Positions 39,595-50,918 of a DNA stretch of 64,000 nucleotides are shown here, in pieces. Source of the stretch: Guyanagaster necrorhizus (taxonomy: Eukaryota; Basidiomycota; Agaricomycetes; Agaricales; Physalacriaceae); the NCBI RefSeq assembly GCF_019112545.1, contig NW_025064882.1, positions 572,928 through 636,927 on the forward strand. Direction: 5' to 3'. A program made the position numbers and the translations under genes. A model generated the notes under the pieces. That model was not told where the DNA came from. It ran no database searches and saw nothing but the letters and a program-made list of their open reading frames with translations. Positions within the stretch are counted from its first letter, which is position 1. The number at the start of each line of letters is the position of its first letter.

Positions 39595-41768
39595 ATGTCA
39601 TCCCAGACAGTGAATACCGTTGTCGACGACGCTGCATTTGCTATTTCCTCTCGTCTTCTGTCCTGCCTAGTAACTGAATCTTTGCTGCGTGCATTTTATG
39701 TTCCTTTTGGTCGTGGAGATCGCGCCACTGGGATACTCGTTATTCTGGCCACCACCTCATTGTCAGAACAACCTGTCATCAACCGAGCTCTTCAGTCGCG
39801 TGACATTTTTGCCATCGTTCCCCTTCGCAACACGCCGGTTCTCTTCAATGTCGAGGGGGATAAACATGGTCGATCTGTCCGCCTTGTCGATCCCCTTGAT
39901 ATGTTTCCCGAAATTTATGAGCTTTCCCAGAACTCGAACAGTAGCAGAAATGTGGGATGATGCTTACCTTGCCTTTTTCTCACTATTGATTTCAATCCAT
40001 AGGACGATCTCTCCAGGATGGTGAAGGAAATTTTAACGCCTCCTCACTGGGATCTTGGCCCAGTGGAACTGGCTAAAATGGATCATCCATCGCATCTCTG
40101 GAGAAAGTTCGTAAAGGACATGGTTGTCCAGGATGCCTCCATTGAAGCAGAGATCCTAAGCTCCTTCCACTGGCAGTGTAAGTTTGCGGGAGCAGTACGC
40201 CGTGCCGCGTGCTAACGAAAGCTCAACAGTGGCGTCATTCAAAAATCCACCCGCCTGTCCAACCCTGTCGTCTGCAGCTATCGATTGGGAACAAAGCCTG
40301 GTAGCCGGGCATCCAACCCACCCAGTAAGTACACACCAATGGCCAATGATCACGCTGGCTTACGAACCTATTCAGATGCACCGGGCTAGAATGATTCCAT
40401 TGAGTCTCTCCGACTACGACTGGTACAACCCAGTTATACGCTTCGCTCGTGTCCCTCGTTCGCGCTTGGATATTGAAGGACCATTCGATGTCATGAGCCG
40501 GGCTCTAGCCCAGAAAGCGGCCCAACGGGCAGGGAAAATGTTAAGCATCGATGACACAAGCGTTGTTGTTCCTATCCACGAAGTTCAAATTACGAACATC
40601 ATTGCGAAATTTCAGGGTGTCGATATTTTACCCCCGGATATCAGCATCCGGGCTCGTGGACAGGCCAGCATCAGGTCTGTAAATTTTCTACTGGAGCTTA
40701 CTCATTGGCTTAATTTAGTTTCTAGAACCGTTGTGATGTCGGAATTACCTGGAATGGCGCTTAAATTATCAGTCGGAGTCAAGATCTCTTCCTCTTTGCG
40801 GACGATATCTCATTTTACGGCCAACTTTGGTCCCAGATTCTCATCAGAGATCGTTCCCAAGCTGGTAGTCGATCATGAAATTCTTTCTGTCGAACGAGAG
40901 CCCGCCAGCGCTGTATACGGCGGCGTGGACCCAGAAATTGCTAAGCATTTCACAGCAATTTTCAGGGAAACATATCGACCTGCACATGGTGAATGTATAA
41001 TAGTCTGCGCAGCTTTGCTTGAGGTAGGCCACAAGGGCGTTTCTGCGGGTGTTTCTGCCGTGGAACACCTATTCCACCTCGATACTTTCGAAAAACGGGT
41101 TAAATTCTTGGAAAGGTGAGCTTGCCTTTTTTCCGATTATTGTCATTCTGACATGTAAGTAATAGATACATATGCCTTGCCTGCAAGGCATTGCTCCCCC
41201 CGCTGATCCACAATGGCGTGGCATTTGAAGCCCATGCGCAGAACGTCCTCGCACGGTTCGACATCGAGTCCGGGAATTTGCTTGGTTTCGTCGTTCGTGA
41301 CCTTGGGGGCCTGCGAATTCATCCGGGTACATTGGCCAAATCTACTGGCATCGATTTCGATTTTTTACCGGGTCATTGTGTTGTTACCAGCACCATGGAA
41401 GAGGCCTACCCTAAATTCTACCACACCCTCATTCACAACCACTTGCAGCGGCTGATCCGGCTCCTCGGGATGCATTACAATGGCTGTGGATGGGAAATCC
41501 TTAGACGTCACTTGAACGCAATTATCCCGGCCGACCATGAGCTGCGTAGGGTCTGGATGGATCCTGGGAGCGAGACCGTTTCTGGAAAATGTTTGATGAG
41601 GATGCGGCTGCAAGGACTGTACCGAGATGTGGGTTTTTTTTTGGATTTCTGTGTCAATGGCCTGACTGTCATACAACGTAGATGGTGTTCAGTCCTTTCC
41701 CGAACATGATTCTTTACCGCCCTTCAAACCTTGGGATGGATTGCGAGATGCCTGGCGAAGAAAATTGA
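39595..41768 (+). CDS. NRPS-independent siderophore (NIS) synthetase, IucA/IucC family
   Basis: ATP-dependent enzyme that adenylates a carboxylate, usually citrate, and joins it to an amine or alcohol to build a siderophore. The family is best known in bacteria. Seven exons give about 620 residues, the usual length. Visible motifs: AGHPTHP/MHRARMIPLS (about 40305-40400, the IucA/C GHPxHPxxKxRxG motif, split by an intron), GMALKLSVGVKISSSLRTI (40750-40808), FEAHAQNVLARFD (41226-41264), VVRDLGGLRIHPG (41293-41330), and FYHTLIHNHLQRLIRLLG (41416-41470). The last exon is MVFSPFPNMILYRP. The open frame is continuous across all six introns. Substrates cannot be read from sequence. Divergent from an ABC transporter. 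Fungal introns show it is long resident, whatever its origin. Confidence 0.88.
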
Positions 41769-42052
41769 AGACCCTAGATGCGCTGTAATCTAATCAGTAT
41801 ATGTGATGCATGACATTTGTACATACGATGTAATGAGTCTGGGGTTCTTGACAAGTTCTTCAGACGGAGGGGGGTATCTGATAAGATGGGAGAATCGGAG
41901 GACGCTTATCTGATAGGATCAACCAGGCATTTTCCGTGGGAAAATCAATTGCGCCAAAGAGTCATCGATGACCACCGAAACACAGCGCGACGAACAGCGT
42001 ATCGTCATCAACGACCATATCCCTCAGAGAGACGACCATCACCCACATAGAC

Positions 42053-43660
42053 ATGGCTGGCAACGAACTCGGTACTCTTGTCGTCGTTGTTCTCAAAGCC
42101 CGAAACTTGATAGATAAACACTCATTCTACAAGCAAGACGTTTATTCGCAGCTGATCTTCAACGGTTAGTCTTAACGCTTGATCAGTTGGCTTCATCTAA
42201 TCCAGCCAAAGGAACGACAAAGAAAACAGAAGTCGATATCAAAGGGGGTCAGCATCCTGTTTGGGACGCTGAGATCAGATTCCCAGTTATGAAAGGTACT
42301 GCCGACAAGTATCGGAAGCTAGAATTGTCTTGCTGGTCGAAGGAGCCTAGAACAGACGAGCTGCTTGGGCAAGCGAAGATTGACATATCAGAGACGCTGA
42401 AAACCGGCGAGTTTGACGGTAAGCGACTGTTTCAACTGAACATTAGACATCGGATTGATGCGATATGCAGACTGGGTTTTGTTGGACATTGACGGCGTCC
42501 AGCGAGGCGAAGTGTATCTGGAGATCACGTATTACTCCAATGCGCCTCCGCCACAGACAGCTCCTGTAACAGGTCCGATGCGGACACCAGTGGCAGCTAC
42601 CCTCGCACCTTCGGGAGGCGCTCCGCTAAACAGAAGGCCGTCGAAATTTCCTGCGGCTGATAGACTTGCACGACCAGCTTCCTATTACCAGGTTCCGGCC
42701 GCTTTGAAGCCATCGGTTCCGGGCAGCAGGGTCAGTCTTCACAGGGATCAGAATCTGTACACTCCTTCTGCAGAATTGCACTCGTCTTCCTATTCGCCCA
42801 AAGGCCGTGATGCTGCACTTCCGCCTTTGCCTGAGGAGAATATCGGACGTCACTCGAGGGTACCCTCTCAACCCCAGATAGTTCCGCCTTCGCTCCGTCC
42901 TGGAAGTGGTTCGGCGCCCAACTCACGCCCACCATCTGACCATTATCCTTCATCACCTCCGCCAACACATACAAACATTGGATACGCAACTCCCACCACC
43001 AATCCGTATGGGAGCGTCACACGGCCGTCAAGCTCAGCCGACCAGTTCCATCCTACCTCACACCCGACAACTGTATATCCACCCTCTACCCCTGCTCCTT
43101 ATGGAGATACCCTAGATATCGCTTCTCATCACCATACCCCGGCTCCGTATTCCGGCACACCCTCACATGTCCCACCCAATCTCCCAGCGCCTCCCAAGCA
43201 ACACAATCCCTTGTGGTCCGATTCTGAAATACCCACACGCCCGGTCTCATTTCCACTGCCGAACGTCGGACCGCCTCCGCCTCCTTCATCGCAAACATCG
43301 GCAAGTTACGAGTACAATTCGCACTATCCCGTAGCGCAAAGCGGATACCTCCAGGCACAGCCGTCCTATCGTCCGCAGTCAGCAAATGACCGCAGTGGTC
43401 TTCCTGATCCGTATCTGATCGCTCGCTACCAATCCCCCCTTCCTCTTCCACCGGATGCCCAAAACTTTAAGACCACGCCGGACCCGCCTTCTCCTGCACC
43501 CTCCCGACCATCGCCCCCGGCTTCAGCACCTGGTCCTGATCCGGCTCGTCTCCAAGCGCTCAGAGCTGCGGAAGCTGAGGCAGCTCGGAGAAAAGAACAG
43601 GAAGAGAAGGATATGGAACTAGCAAGACAGCTCGATTTGGAACTGAATCTTTCACCCTAG
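42053..43660 (+). CDS. C2-domain protein with proline-rich tail, Inn1/Fic1-like
   Basis: The N-terminal C2 domain occupies roughly residues 1-125 in three exons: MAGNELGTLVVVVLKARNLI, then GGQHPVWDAEIRFPV, then DWVLLDIDGVQRGEVYLEIT. The long last exon is Pro/Ser/Tyr-rich with many PPxP and PSxP segments (PPPPPSSQTS, SPAPSRPSPPASAPGPDPAR), likely ligands for SH3 domains. It closes with a charged helix (LRAAEAEAARRKEQEEKD) and ELARQLDLELNLSP. The architecture of C2 plus PxxP tail matches the ingression proteins Inn1 (budding yeast) and Fic1 (fission yeast), which link the actomyosin ring to membrane during cytokinesis. Assignment is by architecture, so moderate. Confidence 0.8.
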
Positions 43661-43802
43661 AGGAGGACGGGGATGCCTGGAAGTTGAAGGCGAGCCGTTG
43701 TACTTTACAATAATTTTATAGGTATATCTAAGCTATAGCAGGGTTTGACGTAGGTCAACAGTATACAAGTGTGTGATAAATGAGGTTACGATGACTGGAA
43801 TA

Positions 43803-44895
43803 TTATGCGCTGTCTGCTTGCATCGCACTTGCAGTTAATCTATCATTATGTGGCATTGTGCGCGTCGTAAATTTCTCGGCACTCAGTTCTCCATGCTGGA
43901 CTTCTTTTGAGTGCCGCAAATCAAAGAAGAACGTTAAAATATAAAGAGTAAAACCGAAAGAGATGGTCCATTCAAGGACGGCTGATGAATAAGCGCTAAG
44001 ACTGACAATAAGGCATGAGAAAGAGACATACCTCCGACATTAGAACTCTGGTACAATGCGACCCCGAATGCAAAGGCTAAGAGAATAAGGATGGCAGCTA
44101 TGATAGCTTTGGCGAGATATGCTATTTTCAGTGTCCTGACATCTGGGAAGTCTCTGTTAAGCCATCGGAACTGTGGCGAACCGTGACATCAGAACCGAAC
44201 CACATACAATACGAGCGCAGGTCCCACCTCAATGACAGTAAAAATAGCACTAATAGCTACACCAAGTATGAAGACGAGCAAAAACACTCGGTGAAGGGAC
44301 GTGTGGCGCTTTGTGTCGAAGATAGATAGAAGAATGAGTCCACAGCCCCCAATGAGGGAACCAAATATCGACAAGGATCCAAACACGCGTTCCCTAGTAT
44401 GCATATGAGGCATTAGGCTAATAATCGATGAGTTTGATTGAAAGTGAAGCGATAACAAAGCCTACCGGCCAACATGTCTTAAGCCGCGCTCGACACATAA
44501 GGATAGGAAGAAACAAACAGCTGTTATTGCACAACCAGCTACAAAGAGCGGCTTAAGAATATCGGCGCCTGACACCAGTTCGTTAGCAGATGGCTGACAT
44601 AAATTTAGTAGACAGATTCCGCACCTATATCAGATATGTATGCTATAGAACCGTCCATAGACACTATGAATGAAATCAATATAAAGCGATCTAGCTTTGG
44701 AGGGAAAGAATGCACCATAATGTGGCCGCCCAGTGGCCAGCCATGTTACCAACATGGACAGCAAGGTAGCTGACGAATACCATGAGAAACGAGGAACACG
44801 AGGCAAAGCATGCGCAGGAGCCACAGACAGAACCACGTAAAGCCCCCAAGGATGGGTATCCAGATATAGACCCAATGTTGATGCTCGCCACTCAT
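43803..44895 (-). CDS. Sfk1/FRAG1/DRAM-type multi-pass membrane protein
   Basis: Five or six transmembrane segments. The start ATG is at 44893-44895 (MSGEHQHWVYIWIPILGG). An intron then joins STLLSMLVTWLATGRPHY to VSMDGSIAYISDI, the luminal signature of the Frag1/DRAM/Sfk1 family (SxxxSxxGxxxPxxxIF-like position, PHY..ISDxGA). The next parts are GADILKPLFVAGCAITAVCF, GSLSIFGSLIGGCGLILLSI, VFILGVAISAIFTVIEVG, and LEWTISFGFTLYILTFFFDL. In yeast Sfk1 helps keep phosphatidylinositol 4-kinase activity and lipid asymmetry at the plasma membrane; in animals DRAM acts in lysosomes. The role here is by family only. A plus-strand open frame at 44782-45186 overlaps the first exon and is a shadow. Confidence 0.82.
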
Positions 44896-45670
44896 GAAGA
44901 TCCAGTTAACGTTAAGGAAGAGGAATATTCAGAGAAGGGAGAACAGGAAACACCGAGGCCCGAAGAGCGGACATTTTATAATGTCGATCCAGGTACGGGT
45001 CGTCATTGCTCTAGGAAATACAAGTATATCTTAGACTCAGAAACTATGCCTTGGAGCCACCAGCACCACTCTGACCAGATGTCGCCGACGGAAGTTTGCA
45101 CTGGGGCAGTAGAGGGAGCCGAGAAAAGAAAACGAGAATGTCACGTGCCCAGAAAACTTGAGGAAACCGAGTCGCGCTCAGCTTGACCCTCTATCTGTAC
45201 CTTTGCTAGGAAGCTTGAATCAACGAATGTTCTAATTGTCCTTGCTGAAGTGCCTGCATGGAGCATAGCACTTAGCGCCAATTTTCCTACAATCTTGATT
45301 CTGGGTTAGGTGCTGCAGTCCTGAAATCACGGTCACGTATGATTATACATTTCATGACTGGATGGCCTCCAGCACACGACAAAGCTGAATGAAGTCAAGA
45401 CATGGTGCTTACGCAAGACCCGCATCACCAATTAGCGTTTATCCATCAATTCTTGAGGTCCATTCAAAATAACAGCGCTTCACGTCCACCCTGAAGCCTG
45501 TTACGATCCTCTTAACAGTGGTCTTAGGTATGCTCACGCACGGATTATCTGATACGCACCGTGATGGAGCTAACTTTGTGGTCAGCTCCGTGGACGCCTG
45601 CAGCACCCGCTATTCAAAGGCTGACCCAGATTGCTATATAGTGGGGGATTGGAAAGCCTCGTTTCTTAAA
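44896..45670. other. Intergenic region with a possible third P450 fragment
   Basis: 775 bp between the Sfk1-like start and the first P450 relic. At about 45188-45222 the bases closely match the PPTVPLLGNLN-coding part of the P450 pseudogene (around 46837-46870), roughly 29 of 35 positions by eye. This may be a remnant of another tandem copy. Nothing else recognised. Confidence 0.35.
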
Positions 45671-46429
45671 TGGCTGTCTCTGTGTGCCGTCGTTTTTGTG
45701 GCTTTACGCCATCGCTTTCTTTGGTGGCCAAAGTTAGCAGAATTGGTGGTCGCAAACAGGGACTTTCTCCCGGCCCTCCGGCTGTGCTTTTACGGAGAAA
45801 TTTGAATATTTGCAAGGTCCATTACAAGTGAGCCTCGGAAGTCTTTGGATGAATACTTACCAAAATTAACTCGTTGATTCTACACTATCTACTGACCGAA
45901 TATGGCAACAAAGCCTGGCGTCGATGATCGTTGCTACTGGTCGACTCTAGCCTTCGGCAGTGGAAGAGTAGGGCTTCAAAATGTTGTTCCTTATTCCTAC
46001 GACTGGATGGCTGCTAGCGCATATGCCCTAGGATATATTTTGCTATCAATTCCTTGGCGTGTCCTTTGTTCTTCTTCCGCCGTGATCTTCTCTGACGCTT
46101 GTTATAGGCGCTCAACTCAATGAATCTCATTTGGGCTTTTCAATTTTCTCTGTCTCTTGTGCCATCACTGGCGCGCCACTTCCGGTCAACATTTTTGCTT
46201 ACGAAAAGGTGTGTTTCCTTGCCGTATAGTCAAGGTATACCGGTCTGAATGCCTCATTATGCAGGAAATAACTACTGTACCCTGTCAAGTCACTCCGCGC
46301 AGTGACTCTAAGGCAAAGTTGATCGAGACAGCTTTCCTCGATACGCCGAAGATAGATTCGTCAGATTCGAGGATGATATCTCCGCGACCACTCCCACAGT
46401 TGACGTGCGTCTTCTTTTCATGTAACTGA
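45671..46429 (+). pseudogene. Cytochrome P450 relic, internally deleted
   Basis: A fragment of the same family as the next P450. Bases 45671-45840 align with its N-terminus (hydrophobic anchor then the proline-rich hinge, here frameshifted and lacking a start codon). Within about 60 bp the match jumps to the C-terminal part: TEYGNK, one extra base, PGVDDRCYWSTLAFGSGR, an intron, then RICPRIYFAINSL around the heme cysteine (codon 46024-46026), MNLIWAFQFS, another shift, GAPLPVNIFAYEK, and a tail TPRSDSKAKLIETAFLDT. About 1.2 kb of the middle (helices B to K) is gone. The heme motif has Arg where the conserved CxG Gly should be. Clearly non-functional. Confidence 0.8.
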
Positions 46430-46725
46430 ATATCAGAACTCGGGAAAGATCCAAGAGGTCAGAGTCTAGCATGGCTATGACAGCAAGACATCATCTTCAA
46501 GCAGCCAATCCTTGGTGATGAGCACTGCATCGGTACCAGTGTCATTTGGATCAGACATCACACCGGTACATTCAATATTACGAGAAAGTTTCGAGATATA
46601 TCCACCAATGGGACAACTTGCGTAACGGCTTCATAAAGCTAACTAGAATAACGGAAATGCGATGCCCGACTCGCATCTCTATATATCTAGCCCGACTGTT
46701 GTTCGGAACTAACTTCTTTGCTCAA

Positions 46726-48982
46726 ATGACCGTCACGGAGTGGTCTGTCTGGTTCTACGTGTTCGCCCTCCTTGTTTGGGCGGCGCTGAGATTGAAGAGG
46801 ATTGGCAGCCGTGAACCAGGACTTCCTCCAGGACCTCCGACTGTGCCTCTGCTAGGAAACTTGAATGTCTTCCCAACAGAATATGCGCACTACAAGTGAG
46901 CCATGACAACCTAATGTCCGGGGAGAATACTAATCGACTCATCTACTCCAGGTTCACGGAATAGGCGAGAGCTTACGGCGATATTTACTCAGTACGTGGA
47001 CAGTATTCAATGCCTCTTCATCGGATTCCGTTCTAAATCTTACCGAAAAAAACTTAGCTCAAGGTCGGACCTGATACGGCGATCGTTATCACAAGTGCGG
47101 TAGCGGTGAAAGAGCTAATAGACAAGCGAAGTGCTTCCACCACAGATAGGCCACCACACTACATGGCTGACGTCGTCGCCGGTGGCGTGAATATGGTGTT
47201 GGCAAGATACTGTAAGAGGGGATCACCTGATAGAAGTTATACAGACCTTGATATGATCCTATTGAAGCGGACGTGTGGAGAGTGCTTCGCAAGAACGCCC
47301 ACACGATGTTAACTCCCAAAGCTTCACTCGAGCTCCTTCCCATCCAGAGGGCGGAGGCTACTCAGCTCATGTATGATATATTGCAAGCGCCTGATGTTCG
47401 TCTTTTAGTTTCCCTATGCGGCCCGTCGCATCAAAGTCGAATGGCTTTATACCAAGCCTTCTACATCCGTGTTCGCCGATATTCCAGTTTTGTCATACTC
47501 TCCATAACCTATGGAAAACGATGCTCGCGCTACGAGTCTCCTGAGGTGACATTGTTTTTGAGGCACAGCATTTATGGGAACTCGTGCTGGAACCCGGAGC
47601 GCATCCTCCTGTAGATCTCTTGCCTTTCTTAAGGCACCTTCCGGGAGCATGGAAAGACCTTTGCAAGGAAGCTAGACAACTGCAGCGCAACTTGTATTTT
47701 GGTTTACTCGATGAGTGTCAGGCAAGGTTGCAGAATGGCCAGGCAAACGGGTGCTTTATGGAAAAGGTTTTGCAGAATCAAGAACTTGGCTTGAACCGTG
47801 AGTTGGCAGGGTAAGTATCTTCAGTATTGGTTTGACTCCTACGCTGCGTCTCCATAGGTACCTTGGAGGCGTTCTCATTGAAGGCGGTTCGGACACGACA
47901 TCTTCACTCCTGCAGTCCTTGATCCTGGCTCTTATGGCATTCCTTGAAGCCCAAAGAAAGGCTCAAGAAGAGATGGATAATGTTGTCGTCGATCAAAGGT
48001 TGCCAACGTTGGATGATTTTGCCGATCTACCTTACATACAGGCTGTTGTCAAGAAGGTCCGTTTACTTCACCAACACATCAGTTCCCTCATGTATGTTTT
48101 TCTTACAGAACCATCGATTCAGACCAGTCGCTCCCGTTGCTATTCCTCATGGTACGTTGGCAACCGAAGAGGTGCTGATACCTTCGTCCCTTTCTCTCAT
48201 CCCTAAATCGTATTAGTATCGTGGATATATGATACCAAAAAGCGCAATGATATTTGTGAATGCATGTAAGAGTTCTGATCTTGACGATGGACCTCACTTT
48301 TTGATTCCGAGTACGGGGAATATTCCATGACTCAGGTAAGGACATTACGCATGGCTGAGAGCCATCAAAGTCGTAGACCTTTTTAATAGACGTGTACGAT
48401 GAACCCGAGACCTTCAATCCAGACAGGTACTTGTGAACAGAGCATGGAACGAAACCGGGTGTCGATGATAGTCACTTTTATTCAGCTCTTGCGCTTGGAA
48501 GTGGCAGAGTAAGTCTTCTTCGATACAACTTATATCTCTCATAGTACTATGAATTCAATAACGGATATGTCTTGGGATGCATCCTGCCAGCAACTCCTTG
48601 GTAAATCAACCGTTTATCTTCTGGAATGAATCATGTTTGACTTGTGTAATAGATGCTCAACACCATGAACCTTATCCGGGGCTTCCAGTTTTCTCCTGCG
48701 ACAGATTCTGTGACCGACGCGATCGTTCTGGTGGACATCACTGATTACGAAAAGGTGTGTCTATTCTGCGCATTCTATGATCTTGCCAGAACCATTATTA
48801 CATAGGGAATTCTCACCGCGCCTCGACCGTTCCAATGTCGAATCACTCCACGAAGTGACTGCAAGATCAAGCTAATCAAGAGAGCGTTTCTCAATGCTGA
48901 GGATGTATTCGCCAAATTCGAGAGTAGAATAACAGCAGAAGATAAGGAGTACGTAAAGAGATACGTGTCGCGCGTCATGTAA
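46726..48982 (+). pseudogene. Cytochrome P450 monooxygenase, decayed full-length copy
   Basis: Heme-thiolate oxygenase gene with membrane anchor (WSVWFYVFALLVWAALRL), hinge LPPGPPTVPLLGN, I-helix motif IEGGSDTTSS (about 47878-47910), RFRPVAPVAIPHG, and heme loop RICLGMHPASNSL. The defects seen are: in-frame TAG at 46963-46965 (FTE*ARAYGDIYS, where the family has Trp); a one-base loss in a T run near 47555-47559 shifting EVTLF from EAQHLWEL; AAG at 48054-48056 where the ExxR Glu belongs; an extra TGA at 48434-48436 (DRYL*TEHG); and no AG acceptor before the heme exon (AA at 48560-48561, after donor 48509). The exon order is otherwise intact, so decay looks recent. Basidiomycete CYP subfamily not determined. 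Confidence 0.85.
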
Positions 48983-50156
48983 CCGAACGAAGAAATGTAG
49001 GAAATGAGAGTGATGCTGGAAAAAGACTCTGTTATCTTGAAGGTCGCTGTAATGGGACGTGGATGATGCGCTTCGCTTGTTGGAATATGACAAGACGTGG
49101 CGACCCGCCGCATAGAGACCATATGAGGAGCGGAGGAGGAGATGGAATAAACAAGCAATTAATGCCGAGGAGATTTGTGCTCGAGCGCAGAATAACGGCA
49201 GATACAATAATGAGTGTACCGCGGGTCAGGTGATATATATGATCACAGTCGGATCGCTTCAAGCATTCATTAAAGACGCTGCCATGCTAATAATATGAAT
49301 AGCAAGTGCCAAATGCATCAATTTTAAACATAATGAATGAATAGAAGTGCTATCCCTGAATCATAGGCGTTCGGCTAGGGCAAGAAGTCGAGTGAAAACA
49401 GAGGGGTACTCATTCAATTGAGCGGAGATTTGACCAATGCGACAACAGAACGCCTCTCGAATTAACGCCATGTCAAACGAGTAGTCTATTTTGTTCGTAA
49501 GAGGACGGACAGATACTTTCCTCTTCATAAATTGGCTCAACAGTCTGGAGATAGTAAGTATAGGACCACCGGATCGGAGAAGCCTTACAACATGTTTCGT
49601 CGGCAACGATCTTCGTATCGGGATGCCAAGTCGATCTCTTGTCCACGCTAAGACTACTGGGGCAGATAAGCAGTTCACCTCTGCGGCGGGAAGGCGGGTC
49701 CAGATGACGGCCGCAAAGACATTCAGGTCGGGACCCGGCGCTCAGACTAAAAAAAACAGTAAAGCAGGAATACGAGAATCGGATGAGAAACGGGACGGAC
49801 CGCAAGCACACAGAGGACCAAAAAGAGTAAAAAGAGCCGCATGCTTGATGCAATGAGTCACCGACACAAGACAGCGCAGTCCAGCCAAGTCCGTGATCTG
49901 AATCGCTAATAGATATCCGGCAAACATTGCCAGCACACAGAAAACAAAAAAAAATATCAGGAAGACTTGCAATGACAAAAACAAGTACCCACATTCGGTG
50001 GAAAACAAAGCACGAGAACAGCAAAAGCATGGAAAGAACTGGAAAGAAAGGAGAACACAGCCACCATCAGGGAAAGACCAGGTTATGTAATCCGGGATGA
50101 AAGATACGAGGTATAAATAGGCGAGGGCCCAGGTTAAGAACCCTTTTTACCCCTTG
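48983..50156. other. Intergenic region
   Basis: 1174 bp. Minus-strand open frames at 49361-49678 and 49473-50030 run here, the second rich in Phe/Cys/Ser as expected from a CT-rich non-coding strand. Neither shows a domain or splicing support. The right end holds the TATA box of the next gene. Confidence 0.5.
50112..50119 (+). promoter_or_regulatory. TATA box of the downstream small gene
   Basis: TATAAATA followed by GGCGAGGG, 38 bp before the ATG at 50157. This would give a very short 5' leader. The perfect TATA match is uncommon among genes in this window. Confidence 0.5.
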
Positions 50157-50918
50157 ATGTCCACGTCGATCGCTTTCACCCCTTCATTCACCTCGTCTTC
50201 CTGTAATAAGCGTCTCTTTTCATCGTCTGGCATTACCACTGCCACCCATCAAGACGAGCCACCCTACAAGAAACAGTGCCGAAAAACGCCAATGTCCGGA
50301 CTTAGGAGAACGCACTCATTCCTTTCGCTGACGGACTTGCCCCAGCAGCAGCAAGACCAACAACAGTCACCCTACCTACCACAGAGTAGAGGCAGGTGTT
50401 GTGAAAGGAAGATGAGCATATCACCAGCAGGGAGGGACTTTCGAGCGTGTTTGGAGACGTCTATTGCTTCGAGCCTTGCACCTATAAGCCACCCGTATAG
50501 TGGCATTCAGCAGTCGCAGTCTTCATCGCCAGAATCGATCCCGTCGAGCTCCTACTATACCTCGGCGCCACGTGTCTCTTCTCCCTTGCGTCCTTCGCGG
50601 CCCCCTTCATTCATCTTTACTTCATCTACCACTCCTCCTCGCAAAGGCAAGTGCGAGCCGGACCTCCATCGCATCGCCATCCAAGCATGCATGCGTTCGA
50701 CTTCCGACGGGCTAAAAGTCTTGACAATGGGCCCCCGACTGGCCATGAGCATTGTGCATGCGACAAGGGAGCTCGAACGCATGGTTACGGAGCGCGGGCT
50801 GGAAATCTTTGACAACAGGCAGGAGGAGGACATTATTATGACTGACTCTACAGCAGAGCCGTGGATCAACATGGAGCGGACAAGCGATGATTGGGAAATG
50901 GTCAATTGCGACCTGTAG
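50157..50918 (+). CDS. Hypothetical Ser/Pro-rich protein, single exon
   Basis: 253 residues in one exon. The start is the ATG at 50157 (MSTSIAFTPSFTSSS), just after a TATA box. Features: a basic patch (PPYKKQCRKTP), RRTHSFLSLTDLP, a Gln run (QQQQDQQQ), a long Ser-rich segment, and a better-conserved-looking C-terminal helix (ACMRSTSDGLKVLTMGPRLA, then ATRELERMVTERGLEIFD) with an acidic end containing DDWEMVNCDL. No domain recognised. It is mostly disordered, possibly a regulatory protein. High, inducible expression would fit the TATA promoter but is a guess. Confidence 0.7.
   Translation: MSTSIAFTPSFTSSSCNKRLFSSSGITTATHQDEPPYKKQCRKTPMSGLRRTHSFLSLTDLPQQQQDQQQSPYLPQSRGRCCERKMSISPAGRDFRACLETSIASSLAPISHPYSGIQQSQSSSPESIPSSSYYTSAPRVSSPLRPSRPPSFIFTSSTTPPRKGKCEPDLHRIAIQACMRSTSDGLKVLTMGPRLAMSIVHATRELERMVTERGLEIFDNRQEEDIIMTDSTAEPWINMERTSDDWEMVNCDL

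Noticed and set aside
44782..45186. 134-codon plus-strand open frame rich in Glu
   Set aside because: Overlaps the first exon of the Sfk1-like gene on the other strand, which has clear family motifs. The plus frame is its shadow plus flank.
46726..48982. Loss of the heme-binding cysteine in the P450 pseudogene
   Set aside because: First reading through the donor suggested it was gone. In the correct frame RICLGMH is present at 48562-48582, so only the splice acceptor before it is lost.
49361..50030. Minus-strand open frames of 105 and 185 codons
   Set aside because: Low-complexity Phe/Cys/Ser text from a CT-rich strand, frames do not join through splice sites, and they overlap the promoter of the gene at 50157.
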